From the NCBI GenBank assembly GCA_029864405.1, contig JAOTTP010000001.1, forward strand, positions 96,909 through 160,908: a stretch of 64,000 bases of DNA, read 5' to 3'. The position numbers and the translations under genes are program-made. This DNA is from Nitrospirota bacterium. Lineage in GTDB: Bacteria > Nitrospirota > Nitrospiria > Nitrospirales > UBA8639. The notes beneath the pieces were generated by a model. It ran no database searches. It was not told where the DNA came from and saw nothing but the letters and a program-made list of their open reading frames with translations. Positions within the stretch are counted from its first letter, which is position 1. Every line of letters begins with the position of its first letter. Shown here in pieces: positions 39,825 through 50,160 of this stretch.

Positions 39825-41966
39825 TCAGTTGAGAAAATTCTCAAAACCATAGCTCAGTCCACCGAAAAACCCAATTCCGGGAGATGGAACAACAAACTGC
39901 TGGGTAGCACCTCCTCCGGTGATTCTATTCGCAGCATAGATTCCAGACGTGAAGTAATTGTGATTTAGTATGTTGCTCACAGCAAGAAACCCTTTCAGCA
40001 TTCCACCCGGCACCGAATGCTCATAGGCAACACGACCGTTTAACACGAAATAGCTAGGCAGTCGATCGCGCGTGTTGCTTTCATCCCCCTGTAAAAATTG
40101 CGTGCTGACATACAGACCACTGAGCGAAAGGCTGAATCCTTTGGCTGGATGCACCGTACCCGTCACACTCAGGCGGTTTTTAGGAACGAGCGGGAAACTA
40201 TCACCCACATCCACCACACGGGTAGACGAGATGTTAAATGAACTCCGAAATTGGGCCTCGGTATATGTATAGTTCACCACTCCATCGACAAACTCATTGG
40301 GTTTCACTTTGAGCGTCAGCTCAAACCCGCGTCGTCTGGTTTTCGGGACATTCCGGTTCTGCCCATCGTCAGGACTGAAATCACACGCAAGACAAGTAAA
40401 GAATATTTCATCTCGTATATTCGATTGGTACACCGCCATGGCTAGATTTCCCCAGGTACTGATTTGGGACTTGAACCCCAATTCAAAATTGTGGGATCGA
40501 ACCGCCTTCAGATTCGGATTGGAACCAAACGATCCCTGGGCAAACAATTCATCATTGGTCGGAACGCGAAAACCCTGAGAGTAGCTAAAATACACACTGG
40601 TTTGTGGTACCAGGAAATACGTCAGGCCTCCTCGTGGGGTGATGCGGCTATAGACCTTTCTACCATCGTTAGATGGGTCCAAGAGATCTTGGAAATCCAA
40701 TTCATTCCTGTCATATCGAAACCCGCCCACCAACACCACATCCGAAAAGAGGTGAACCGTATCCTGGGCAAAAATTCCCGTCACGTCTTCATCTGATTTT
40801 CTACGAACATTAAACGGACCAAAATCGGAAAGTGACAACATCCGATTACGAAAATCATTCCGGGTGACTTCTCCCCCTACCGAAAGGATATTCTTGAAGT
40901 CGGCAACCTCATACTCGTGTGTTAATTGGTACGTCCCCCCCCACGATTCCGTATCAACAAAGTTTTGGCTGGTGGTGTTCATCCCTCCCACCAAAAATGG
41001 CTGGCCGACCAGAAACGATTCCTGTTGCAACCGCCGATAGAATCCGTTTCCCGTGAACGTCAATCCTCCAGGAATAACCTGTCTGGCCGTCAATCGGACA
41101 AAGTTGTTCTCTCGATCCACGAAATCCCCGGGGGTAAAGTTGGCCTCGGGATGATCATCCGCCAAACTTCGAGGAAGAGAACCGGCTTGTTCCAACTTAT
41201 CTTTGACATAAGTGTACGAAACTGCCAAGTCAGTCCCATCCAAGGGACGATAGCCAACCTTCCCAAATCCCCGCCACAATTTGGCATCCGACTCGTCACG
41301 GAATCCATCTTCCTGCTCTCGGCTTAAGGACCCATAGTAGTCCAGTTTTCCAACTGGCCCACTGGTATTGAGAGAATAGCGCTGACGCCCAAAGCTCCCC
41401 CAGGCTGTTTCACCGGTCATCTGCCGTTGTTCAGAACCTCGTTTGGTGAGAATATTAATCACACCTCCCATGGCATTTTTCCCATAAACAGCAGAGGGTC
41501 CAGGGATTATTTCCATGCGTTCAACCGTTTCCAACGGAATGAGATCAAAATCCACAAAATTAAATTCCGGATCATTGACCCGTACACCATCGACAAACAC
41601 ACTGGTCGCAGGCACAGGATTTCCATTAAACCCCCGAAAATCAATTGTTTGCTGAAAGGCATTGCCCACCGAGTCATACATCACCAGCCCGGTGACTTTT
41701 TCAAGGGCTTCTTGAACGGTTTTTGCACCAGATTGCTGAATGTCTTCAGCTGATATCACCGTCATCTTAGCCGGTACGGCCAAAATATTTTCCTGGATAC
41801 TTGGTAGCCGCGTATCGGTGACAAGAATTTCTGGTAATTGTTGAACGGGAGACTGACTCTCTTCAAGCGCAACAGCCTCTTCCGCATAGGCAGGATTCAT
41901 CTGCACCACACACATGAGGAACACACAAACCTGGGCAAGAATAAAACGAAACAACTTCGTGGACAT
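39825..41966 (-). CDS. TonB-dependent receptor, probably for cobalamin
   Basis: Plug domain VISAEDIQQSGAKTVQEALEKVTGL, beta-barrel; preceded by a cobalamin riboswitch. Confidence 0.92.
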   Translation of the reverse strand: MSTKLFRFILAQVCVFLMCVVQMNPAYAEEAVALEESQSPVQQLPEILVTDTRLPSIQENILAVPAKMTVISAEDIQQSGAKTVQEALEKVTGLVMYDSVGNAFQQTIDFRGFNGNPVPATSVFVDGVRVNDPEFNFVDFDLIPLETVERMEIIPGPSAVYGKNAMGGVINILTKRGSEQRQMTGETAWGSFGRQRYSLNTSGPVGKLDYYGSLSREQEDGFRDESDAKLWRGFGKVGYRPLDGTDLAVSYTYVKDKLEQAGSLPRSLADDHPEANFTPGDFVDRENNFVRLTARQVIPGGLTFTGNGFYRRLQQESFLVGQPFLVGGMNTTSQNFVDTESWGGTYQLTHEYEVADFKNILSVGGEVTRNDFRNRMLSLSDFGPFNVRRKSDEDVTGIFAQDTVHLFSDVVLVGGFRYDRNELDFQDLLDPSNDGRKVYSRITPRGGLTYFLVPQTSVYFSYSQGFRVPTNDELFAQGSFGSNPNLKAVRSHNFELGFKSQISTWGNLAMAVYQSNIRDEIFFTCLACDFSPDDGQNRNVPKTRRRGFELTLKVKPNEFVDGVVNYTYTEAQFRSSFNISSTRVVDVGDSFPLVPKNRLSVTGTVHPAKGFSLSLSGLYVSTQFLQGDESNTRDRLPSYFVLNGRVAYEHSVPGGMLKGFLAVSNILNHNYFTSGIYAANRITGGGATQQFVVPSPGIGFFGGLSYGFENFLN

Positions 41967-42014
41967 TATCCACCTCCCTTTCGCTCGAAGGGGTTTTATG
42001 GAAGAGACTGGTTG

Positions 42015-42165
42015 TTGGGTCTCCTGACTCGCGGATCGTTGCTCCTCTGCGCCTTCTCATGGACATCATGTCCATAATGGACTCTTGCAGAATCACTCCC
42101 CGCTAACAGTGGCGGCACCGTGCTGGATTTTCACCAGCTTCCCCGTCACAACCGTCGATATTCCG
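42015..42165 (-). promoter_or_regulatory. Cobalamin riboswitch upstream of TonB receptor
   Basis: Reverse strand: ...GACGGGGAAGCTGGTGAAAATCCAGCACGGTGCCGCCACTGT...GAGAAGGCGC...GCGAGTCAGGAGACC. Confidence 0.88.
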
Positions 42166-42260
42166 CTAAAGAACCCTACTCCTTTGTTAAATGGTTAATA
42201 CTGACTAGGGACAAACAACAATTGACACCCCGCGACGACAGGCCTCTTGGCTCCACTCCC

Positions 42261-43094
42261 TCACACAGGCAAGGACACTCGGGGCAACCCTGATTGTGGG
42301 TGACGATCCACCAGAACCTGGCACCCATAGACTGTTTCCAACAGGTCAGGACGCAGGATGTCTTGAGGAGATCCCACCTCCACAATGTGTCCATGGTGTA
42401 ACAACATGAGCTGGTCACAGTATTGACTGGCCAGATTCAAATCATGAGACACCAGAATCACCGTGAGGCTACGCTCTCGATTCAACCGCCGAAGAATGCG
42501 CGCAATATCCAACTGATGATGCAGATCTAAAAAGGCCGTGGGCTCATCCAACAGCAATACCTGAGGCTCCTGCGTGAGGGCACGGGCAATCACCGCCCGC
42601 TGACGTTCCCCTCCCGACACATCCGTGACAAGCCTGGACCCCAGATGAGTGACATCCAGGTCTTCCATGGCCTTATGAGCGATTCGCCAGTCCTCAGCAT
42701 CTTCCCAATGCCAGCCCCCCCAACCCCGATGATGCGGGAACCGTCCCATCAGGACCATTTCGGCAATGGTAAAAGGAAAAACCTGCATCGTCTCTTGCGG
42801 AACCAGTGCCACCCGCCGGGCCACGTCAGCTTGGAACAAAAGCGATAAGGGATTCCCGAACAACTCAATCGTGCCGCGCTCCGGACGCAAGATCCTGGCG
42901 AGAAGCTTGAGTAAGGTGCTTTTTCCAGATCCATTAGGACCAAGAATTCCGAGGATCTTTCCAGAATCAATCGAACACGTAAGATCCTTCAGCACCGACT
43001 CGGATTGATCGTAGGCCCGAGTGGCATACCCAAAGGTCACGTCTCGAAGAGCATACGCCGGCCCGGAAAACACATTCTTTGAATCCACCATCAC
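42261..43094 (-). CDS. btuD: ABC transporter ATP-binding protein, BtuD/FecE type
   Basis: Walker A GPNGSGKSTLLKLL, signature VSGGERQRAVIARAL; operon context. Confidence 0.88.
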   Translation of the reverse strand: MMVDSKNVFSGPAYALRDVTFGYATRAYDQSESVLKDLTCSIDSGKILGILGPNGSGKSTLLKLLARILRPERGTIELFGNPLSLLFQADVARRVALVPQETMQVFPFTIAEMVLMGRFPHHRGWGGWHWEDAEDWRIAHKAMEDLDVTHLGSRLVTDVSGGERQRAVIARALTQEPQVLLLDEPTAFLDLHHQLDIARILRRLNRERSLTVILVSHDLNLASQYCDQLMLLHHGHIVEVGSPQDILRPDLLETVYGCQVLVDRHPQSGLPRVSLPV

Positions 43095-44275
43095 ATCCCC
43101 ACCCGCATACTCCGATTCGTCAGGAGGTATAAAAATACCGGGCCGCCCACAAGCGCCGTTACCACCCCGACAGGAAATTCACCGGGACTCAAGGCAGTCC
43201 GCGCCACCGTATCGGCTAACATCAGAAACATGCCTCCCACAAATCCGGCGACCGGCAGTAAAAGCCGATGATCCGCACTCACGACCAGGCGGACAGCATG
43301 CGGCACAATCAGCCCGACAAATCCAATGATCCCGCTAAAACTTACGACCGCCCCCGTTAGAAGGGCCGCCGCGATAAACACCAATTTTTTGACTCGCTCG
43401 ACTTCGACCCCTAACGACCTGGCCGTTTCTTCACCAAGGGTCAACAGATTTAAGGACTGCGCTTGTGTCGCCAATACCATCAGACCAACGCCAAGATAGA
43501 GAGCCAGAACCCCAAGGGTGAAGAAATCCGGGCCGGTTAATGATCCCATCAGCCAGGCATACATCCCGAACGCCCGATTGGGATCGGCCACACTGGTCAG
43601 AAACATAATGAACGCGGAAAAGATCGCATTCAGCACCACACCCGCTAATAACAGCGTGTAGATCGAAAAACCATGTCCCAACGATGAAATGCGATACATG
43701 ATCAGCAAAGCCAGTAAGGCCCCGGCAAATGCACACACCGGCAAAGCCGACACACTCCAGACGGAAATGCCCACGCCAAACAGCAGCGCAATAGCCGCTC
43801 CCAATGCCGCCCCGCTGGATATGCCGATGATAAACGGATCAGCCAGGGGATTGCGCAATAAGGCCTGAAGCGCGACGCCAACCATCGCCAGACTCCCGCC
43901 AACGAAAAATGCCAATAATACCCGGGGCAATCGAACCTGAAGCAGGATGACGGCTGTCGGATCCGTTCCAACATGAATGGACTCAGTTCCCAGCATGACC
44001 CCAACCAGAATGAACCAGATTCTGGAGAAGGAAATAGATTCGGTCCCAAATCCAAGACAGGTCAGAAGGGTCACGACCGCCAACACCAACGATACGCCCA
44101 CCCACCAGAACCATCGACGAATCGTGAGCGTCCGCAACGAAGAAATCGGCAATGGCCGAGGCGGAGATGGCTGGACCCACTCTCCCGATTCTTTTGACGA
44201 TGGAGAAATGGTTAGTGACGGAACGTCGGCCATGGGTTTCACAAACAGGATTCCCCTCTTGGATTCAAGAAACAC
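43091..44275 (-). CDS. btuC: FecCD/BtuC family ABC transporter permease
   Basis: Multi-TM, RLPRVLLAFFVGGSLAMVGVALQALLRNPLADPFIIGISSGAALGA. Confidence 0.9.
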   Translation of the reverse strand: MFLESKRGILFVKPMADVPSLTISPSSKESGEWVQPSPPRPLPISSLRTLTIRRWFWWVGVSLVLAVVTLLTCLGFGTESISFSRIWFILVGVMLGTESIHVGTDPTAVILLQVRLPRVLLAFFVGGSLAMVGVALQALLRNPLADPFIIGISSGAALGAAIALLFGVGISVWSVSALPVCAFAGALLALLIMYRISSLGHGFSIYTLLLAGVVLNAIFSAFIMFLTSVADPNRAFGMYAWLMGSLTGPDFFTLGVLALYLGVGLMVLATQAQSLNLLTLGEETARSLGVEVERVKKLVFIAAALLTGAVVSFSGIIGFVGLIVPHAVRLVVSADHRLLLPVAGFVGGMFLMLADTVARTALSPGEFPVGVVTALVGGPVFLYLLTNRSMRVGM

Positions 44276-44352
44276 GACTCAGCAACAGGGTCATTGAACG
44301 GAAAAGGATGGCGTTCTCGGTTGTCGGATCACCTTTTTCCGCTCCATCCATC

Positions 44353-45411
44353 TCAATTCGGCATGTCATCCAGAACCACCTCCGGATGGAGGATCTTCAC
44401 TAATTGCTTCAGCCCCTCAATGATCCGCGGGCCGGGACGATTCAGGAGATCGCTATCCACGTGAAACAGTTTGTCGTGTTGGACCGCTGACAGCGTGATC
44501 CACCGTCTCCATGAATCCTGTTCCTCCTGGGGAATCCCTTCCTGCCGCCCCACCGGGAACAGCAGGATGTCCGGATTTTGGCGTAAGACTTCTTCCATCG
44601 TCAGGCGCGGATAGGGAGCGGCCGCTTCCTCAGCCGCATTTCTGCCGCCCGCCAGCTCAATAAGTCGATGAATAAAACTCCCGGGGCCCACCGTGATCAG
44701 GGGTTCGGAGTTCAAGATATACAACAACGTGGGACGAGGCAGGTCCTTCAACCGGCTCGACAAGCTGGCCAGTTGTTTCCGCATGAGGGCCGCTTGGGCA
44801 TTGGCTTCTTGGGGACGTCCCACCATGCGCCCCAATAGCTGTATGTGTGCGAAAATGTCTTCCACCGTATGCGGATCAAAGATAAAGGTGGGAATCTTCA
44901 GTTGTTCCAGTTTATTGAGAAGGTCGACACGCAGGAACGACCTGGGGGCCAACACGAGTTGCGGTTGAAGCACCACAATCATCTCAAGATTGGGAGTGGC
45001 ATACCCCACCTTCGGCTTGGTCAAGGCCTCCGGAGGAAAATCACAGAATTCGGTGACCCCGACAATTTCCTCATTCAACCCGATCGCAAAAAGAATTTCG
45101 GTAATACTGGGAGCCAGAGAAACAATACGCTGAGGGGGCTTGGCCAGGTAAAGTTTCCGGCCGAGATCATCCACAAAGGTGCGTGGAGCGACATTGGACA
45201 TGAAGGGCATGCCGGTCAAAATACCTTGTTGACGCCGTTTCATCCCATCTCCGTCAAAGGCCAAAGCCGAAACGCTTAGAATCCCGCATAGAAAGATCGC
45301 CCCCCAGGCCACGATGGCGCAGACCAGATGGCGTACTCCCTTGCCCAAAATAAAAAATCCCCAAGGCTTGAATAACCTTGAGGATTGCACCCGATTCTTC
45401 ATCCTCACCAC
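44353..45411 (-). CDS. btuF: Periplasmic cobalamin-binding protein, BtuF-like
   Basis: PQRIVSLAPSITEILFAIGLNEEIVGVTEFCDFPPEALTKPKVGY. Confidence 0.88.
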   Translation of the reverse strand: MVRMKNRVQSSRLFKPWGFFILGKGVRHLVCAIVAWGAIFLCGILSVSALAFDGDGMKRRQQGILTGMPFMSNVAPRTFVDDLGRKLYLAKPPQRIVSLAPSITEILFAIGLNEEIVGVTEFCDFPPEALTKPKVGYATPNLEMIVVLQPQLVLAPRSFLRVDLLNKLEQLKIPTFIFDPHTVEDIFAHIQLLGRMVGRPQEANAQAALMRKQLASLSSRLKDLPRPTLLYILNSEPLITVGPGSFIHRLIELAGGRNAAEEAAAPYPRLTMEEVLRQNPDILLFPVGRQEGIPQEEQDSWRRWITLSAVQHDKLFHVDSDLLNRPGPRIIEGLKQLVKILHPEVVLDDMPN

Positions 45412-45434
45412 TTCCCCAGCCCACGAGGGAACAT

Positions 45435-45675
45435 TGGTCTTGGATCGAATGAGGTATTCTGGCTCCTGAGTGATAACCTACTATCCGCGCCTTCCCATCC
45501 GAAATCCAGTCAGGAGTGAAAAGTGAGTAGTAAGGAGGAGATTTCTCATGCTCCTCACTCCTGACTATTTACTCCTCACTAGCTTCAGGCAGTGGCTCTC
45601 GCGGGGTTCGTCCTCAGTTACAGCGGCGGGACCGCGCGGGTTTTCCACCCACTTCCCATCATTCGTTCCGCGTAT
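45435..45675 (-). promoter_or_regulatory. Cobalamin riboswitch upstream of btuF, with a large hairpin insertion
   Basis: Reverse strand: GGGAAGTGGGTGGAAAACCCGCGCGGTCCCGCCGCTGTAACTGAGGACGAACCCCGCGAGAGCCACTGCC ... GGATGGGAAGGCGCGG...GGAGCCAGAATACCTC. Confidence 0.88.
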
Positions 45676-45685
45676 GTTTTGGGAG

Positions 45686-45715
45686 AATGTAGGAGGGACG
45701 AAGCGACTTTGTCAA
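45686..45715 (-). promoter_or_regulatory. Candidate sigma-70 promoter for btuF riboswitch transcript
   Basis: Reverse strand TTGACA-18 nt-TACATT just upstream of the riboswitch. Confidence 0.5.
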
Positions 45716-45725
45716 GAAAATGGCG

Positions 45726-47069
45726 TTAATGAATGACCTGACCAGCGGCATTTTCTAAACGAAATATGGCGCGTTGGTAAGAGAATAATGCGTCAAGATA
45801 GTCTTCCTTAGTCTCATGCGCCGCTCGGGCCGCATCCACAAGTTCCAAAATTCCTAATTGTCCTTTTTCCCGTTCTTGTTGAGCCATCGTCAACAACGTC
45901 AACGCCCGATCCAGAATACCCGTCTGGTAGACTTCCACCAGGCGGCGACTTTCCAGAAAACGGTGGTAGGCCCGTTCCAACTCATTCCGGGCAGTCATTT
46001 CAGCTTGCCGATAGTCCACTTCCGCGACCTGAAAAGCCGTTTCGGCTTGAAGAATACCCCCTTGATTTCGATCAAAAATCGGAAGCGGTACACTCACCCC
46101 GACATTCCACTGTTGTTGATTATCTGGACCCTGCGGGCCTTGGAGCATGACACCGACCCCAACCATGGGATCTGGATATTGTAAGGCCCGCGCGAGCCGT
46201 ATCTCTGTTTTGCGCTGAGCCTGCAAAAGCCGCTTCGCTCGCAAATCAGGCCTGGAGTCGATCACGGAGGTGCGAATTGCTCGAATGTCAGGTTCAACAC
46301 GCCGGTAAACCAATGGAGTGGTGAGGTCTAATATGGTCTCTGGTGGTAACCCCAACAGAATGCGAAGGTCCAAGGTTGCCTCCCCAAGCTCACGAATGTC
46401 TTTAATGACTTCCCGTTCCGTCTGGACGCCCAACAATTCCAGACGAATGCGTTTGCGCGCACTGATCGCGCTTGAATGATCAGCCGAGGTCTCCTGGATA
46501 AGGTTGAGGATACGGGCCTTGATTCGTTGGTCAACCTCCAAATGATCCCGAATCACCTTGGCGCGAAAATAGGTATCTTTCACGGCAAAGCTCAATTGAC
46601 GAACCGCATCTTCAAACTCCGCCTCCGCCCCGGCCGTCCCCAGAGAGGCGCTTTCAATGCGATACCCACGTTTCCCGGCGATGAGGAACAACTGACTGAC
46701 TTGAGGCATCACGCCTCCGCATCGAGCGGGAGTACACCCTTGCGTAACCGAGCTGAACAGTCCTACGGAAAATTCAGGATTGATGAATAATCCAGCCGTC
46801 ACTTGCTGGGCTTTGGCCGCTTGGATCCCGTATTTTGCAACCAGCAACTGAAAATTATTTTCCACAAACATGCGTAAGGCGTCATCAAGACTTAGCCGGA
46901 TGGGGTTCTGATGCTCCCCCTGACCATCCTGAACAGCTTGCCCCTCAGCGTGATCCGGATGGCCGGCGGCTATACTGGCCATAAGAATTGGCACCAACAC
47001 GAGCAAACACCTGCGACGGCCTGTTTCCTTCTCCTGCCTGCTTGGGGATGACTTGAAACGTACATTCAT
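45726..47069 (-). CDS. TolC family outer membrane protein
   Basis: RLSLDDALRMFVENNFQLLVAKYGIQAAKAQ and second OEP repeat. Confidence 0.88.
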   Translation of the reverse strand: MNVRFKSSPSRQEKETGRRRCLLVLVPILMASIAAGHPDHAEGQAVQDGQGEHQNPIRLSLDDALRMFVENNFQLLVAKYGIQAAKAQQVTAGLFINPEFSVGLFSSVTQGCTPARCGGVMPQVSQLFLIAGKRGYRIESASLGTAGAEAEFEDAVRQLSFAVKDTYFRAKVIRDHLEVDQRIKARILNLIQETSADHSSAISARKRIRLELLGVQTEREVIKDIRELGEATLDLRILLGLPPETILDLTTPLVYRRVEPDIRAIRTSVIDSRPDLRAKRLLQAQRKTEIRLARALQYPDPMVGVGVMLQGPQGPDNQQQWNVGVSVPLPIFDRNQGGILQAETAFQVAEVDYRQAEMTARNELERAYHRFLESRRLVEVYQTGILDRALTLLTMAQQEREKGQLGILELVDAARAAHETKEDYLDALFSYQRAIFRLENAAGQVIH

Positions 47070-47458
47070 TATGTCTCCTCCTCAATAACACAGAACGATC
47101 GTGACCAAGTATTTCAATGCTCCATTCCAGCGTCTAAAGAAAATTCTTTCGGTTCATTATGACGGTGCATGATCGATGATCGGCCCAACGAATTGAAGGC
47201 CAGGCCCAATCTGGATGAGAGGGCTTGGAAGCGACAACCTCCGGCGGAGCCAAACCCTTTTGAACACCTACTTCATGCAACCATTCCCCTGGAATTCAGT
47301 CCGGTCAAAAACCCATGGATGTCAGGACCCCGCACCAGCCGATTCCAAGCCATTTCTCCATCGGAAAATTCTTGCAATCGGTGGGAATGACACTCGGGAG
47401 ATCATACGGCATATGTCGGAGGCTAAGGGATATGCACGCAAAATGACGGGCGCACGAT

Positions 47459-48388
47459 TCAGGTCTTGGACGACTCGGAGACATCAGGTATGCGAGGAGG
47501 ACCGTTGAGGATGAAATTGAGTTCTCCGCCTAACAAAAGCGTCAACCCGCCGACATACAGCCACATCATCAGAATAATCACCCCGGTAATGGGTCCATAG
47601 ACAACATTATAATTAATGAAATTCTCCACATAAAATTTAAGGCCCAGGGAGAGAATAATCCAAAGGAAGACGGCCAAGGCTGATCCCGGATTCACCCACT
47701 GCCATTCATGATCAATATTAGGCGCCCAATAATAGATCAGGTTAATGGCCACCAGCATGAAAAGCACGATGAGCGGCCATTGCAAGAGGGGCCAGCCAAG
47801 CGTCACCCACCAATCCATTCCAGTCACATCCGCCGCCCATTGGCTCACCTGTTCACCGGCCAGGACCAAGATCAACGACGTAATGACAAAGACCGCAGCC
47901 CCCATGGTCAGCAACACCGCTGTCGCGCCGGCTTTCCAGAAAGGTCGTGTTTCCCTCACCCCATAGACGGTATTGAGGGTATTGATAATCGCCATCATGC
48001 CCCAGGAAGCCGCCCAGAGAGAACCCAAGAGGCTCAAAGAAAACACTCCGCCTCCACTGCCCTGAATCACCTGCTCGACATAGCGTTCAACGAGAACTAA
48101 TGACTCGGCAGGAAGGACTTGCTGGGCGTAGGGCATGACAGTGGGCAACACCACCTGACTCGGCAACATGCCAATAAGGGCGGTTACCCCTAAGAGCGCT
48201 GGAAATACCGCCAACAAAAAATAAAACCCGAGCTGCGCCGACCGTCCAAACACATCGTCCTCAGATGAGGCGACCCACACCTCCTTCGTTAACGCCCACC
48301 AAGCCCTGGGCCTCCTAGACCAGCCCTGTGGACGACCACCCATCCCCGGCTCCCCCATGTTCCATAACAATTGTTGATCGTCCTTCAT
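47459..48388 (-). CDS. YihY/BrkB family membrane protein
   Basis: Multi-TM; SAQLGFYFLLAVFPALLGVTALIG, YYWAPNIDHEWQWVNPGSALAVFLWIILSLGLKFYVENF. Confidence 0.9.
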   Translation of the reverse strand: MKDDQQLLWNMGEPGMGGRPQGWSRRPRAWWALTKEVWVASSEDDVFGRSAQLGFYFLLAVFPALLGVTALIGMLPSQVVLPTVMPYAQQVLPAESLVLVERYVEQVIQGSGGGVFSLSLLGSLWAASWGMMAIINTLNTVYGVRETRPFWKAGATAVLLTMGAAVFVITSLILVLAGEQVSQWAADVTGMDWWVTLGWPLLQWPLIVLFMLVAINLIYYWAPNIDHEWQWVNPGSALAVFLWIILSLGLKFYVENFINYNVVYGPITGVIILMMWLYVGGLTLLLGGELNFILNGPPRIPDVSESSKT

Positions 48389-48451
48389 CGGTGATTATTA
48401 TACTCGGAGATGCTCTGCATATGGCAGGCTCTTGGACGAAGAATCACAGCT

Positions 48452-50137
48452 TCATTTCAACTTATGAAGATGGTCAGGGAAAAGACCACCTAGCCCCAGT
48501 GCTGAAAAAATGGGATACACATCAAGATGTGCTTCCAAATGGTCAGCCCAGCGATCCACTGCGCGCGACAATCGCTGTGAAACCACCTCTGAGATTTCCA
48601 TCTCAAGTGGTGCGAGGCCTTTACGGCCACGCACCCGGTTCAACCATTGTCGGCGAAATCCCGGTTGATCAAAGACCCCATGAATGTAGGTTCCCCAGAC
48701 GCGCCCGTCCAGGCTCATCGCCCCGTCAACTCGTGTTTCTGAATCCTCAGAAGAACGGTCCGCCTGACCCGTCAGAACCCGAAAGCAGGATGGAATTGAT
48801 TTCGCACCCTTCGTCGCCCCCATATGAATTTCATACCCTTCAACCAGACATTCATAACCCCAGGACTCCAGTAAGGAGCGGGCACGGACTTGCACCGTTT
48901 TCTTGTGAGCCAGCAATTCCGTCTTGACTTGCAGAAACCCTAATCCTTTTGACGAACCACCCGTTTCTACATGCTGTGGATCCGTGATCTCTTTCCCCAG
49001 CATCTGGAATCCCCCACATACCCCCATAATCTCGCCTCCCCGTTGGACATGCGTCAGGAGGGCTTCGTCGAATCCAGCTTTCTGGAGATATTCCAAATCG
49101 GTAATTGTTGTTTTACTTCCCGGCAGAACAACGGCATCCGCCCCATGAAGTTCTTGTGATGAAGCCACATAACGAAGCGCCACATCCGATTCTGCAGCAA
49201 GCTGATTAAAGTCCGTGAAATTGCTCATATGAGGAAGAAGCACCACAGCGATATTGACCGTCCCTTCTTCAAAAGGGGTCATCCGGAATCGCTCAATGTC
49301 CACGCTGTCTTCCTGATCCAACTCCAGATTCCGCAGATACGGCAACACGCCTAACACAGGGACACCGATGCGTTCTTCTATGATTTTGACCCCATCTTCA
49401 AACAACGTCAGATCCCCTCGAAACTTATTAATGACGACCCCGATCACCCGCCGTCGTTCCTCCGGCGCCAGGAGATCCATCGTCCCGATGACCTGGGCAA
49501 ACACCCCTCCCCGATCGATATCCGCCACCAACACCACGGCCGCATCGGCCATCTCGACCACCGGCCAGTTTACGATATCCCGATCCCGCAGATTCATTTC
49601 AGCGGCACTCCCGGCACCTTCAATCACGATCACCTCATATTGCCGGGACAACCGGTCATAACTCCCTTTCACGAATTCAAATAGCTGCGATTTCCGCTCG
49701 AAATAATCCCTGGCCTGCTGGCTTCCCCACACCTTCCCTTGAACAATCACTTGAGATTTGGCGTCGGCCTCCGGTTTCAACAAAATCGGATTCATATCCA
49801 CATGCGGGGCCAGTCCGCAGGCGTGGGCCTGGAGCACTTGCGCCCGTCCCATCTCGCCGCCGTCGGGAGTCACAAAGGAATTCAGCGACATGTTTTGGGC
49901 TTTAAACGGCGCGACACTGACTCCGGCCCGATGCAACAATCGGCACAGCCCCGCAGTGACGAGACTTTTCCCGACATCAGAACCGGTGCCTAAAATTGCA
50001 ATAGATTTTGTACGAGATGTGTTCAATTTGGCATCCCTCACAAGCGGGTAACACTGAAAGACCTGACTCTCAGGTAAAATTTGATCCACTTTCAGGCAAA
50101 AAGATTGTATGGTACATTCAAAGACCCTGTCACACAC
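48452..50137 (-). CDS. cobQ: Cobyric acid synthase
   Basis: SIAILGTGSDVGKSLVTAGLCRLLHRAGVSVAPFKAQNMSLNSFVTPDGGEMGRAQ; GATase domain GVCGGFQMLGKEI; true start may be nearer 50030. Confidence 0.95.
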   Translation of the reverse strand: MCDRVFECTIQSFCLKVDQILPESQVFQCYPLVRDAKLNTSRTKSIAILGTGSDVGKSLVTAGLCRLLHRAGVSVAPFKAQNMSLNSFVTPDGGEMGRAQVLQAHACGLAPHVDMNPILLKPEADAKSQVIVQGKVWGSQQARDYFERKSQLFEFVKGSYDRLSRQYEVIVIEGAGSAAEMNLRDRDIVNWPVVEMADAAVVLVADIDRGGVFAQVIGTMDLLAPEERRRVIGVVINKFRGDLTLFEDGVKIIEERIGVPVLGVLPYLRNLELDQEDSVDIERFRMTPFEEGTVNIAVVLLPHMSNFTDFNQLAAESDVALRYVASSQELHGADAVVLPGSKTTITDLEYLQKAGFDEALLTHVQRGGEIMGVCGGFQMLGKEITDPQHVETGGSSKGLGFLQVKTELLAHKKTVQVRARSLLESWGYECLVEGYEIHMGATKGAKSIPSCFRVLTGQADRSSEDSETRVDGAMSLDGRVWGTYIHGVFDQPGFRRQWLNRVRGRKGLAPLEMEISEVVSQRLSRAVDRWADHLEAHLDVYPIFSALGLGGLFPDHLHKLK

Positions 50138-50160
50138 TAACCATTATGATGGCGGAGATT

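Noticed and set aside
39081-45411. Cobalamin uptake cluster as a novel system
   Set aside because: Gene content is standard (adenosyltransferase, TonB receptor, BtuFCD); only the riboswitch insertion is unusual
48328-48927. 199-aa plus-strand ORF opposite cobQ
   Set aside because: Antisense to clear cobQ coding sequence; no recognisable domain
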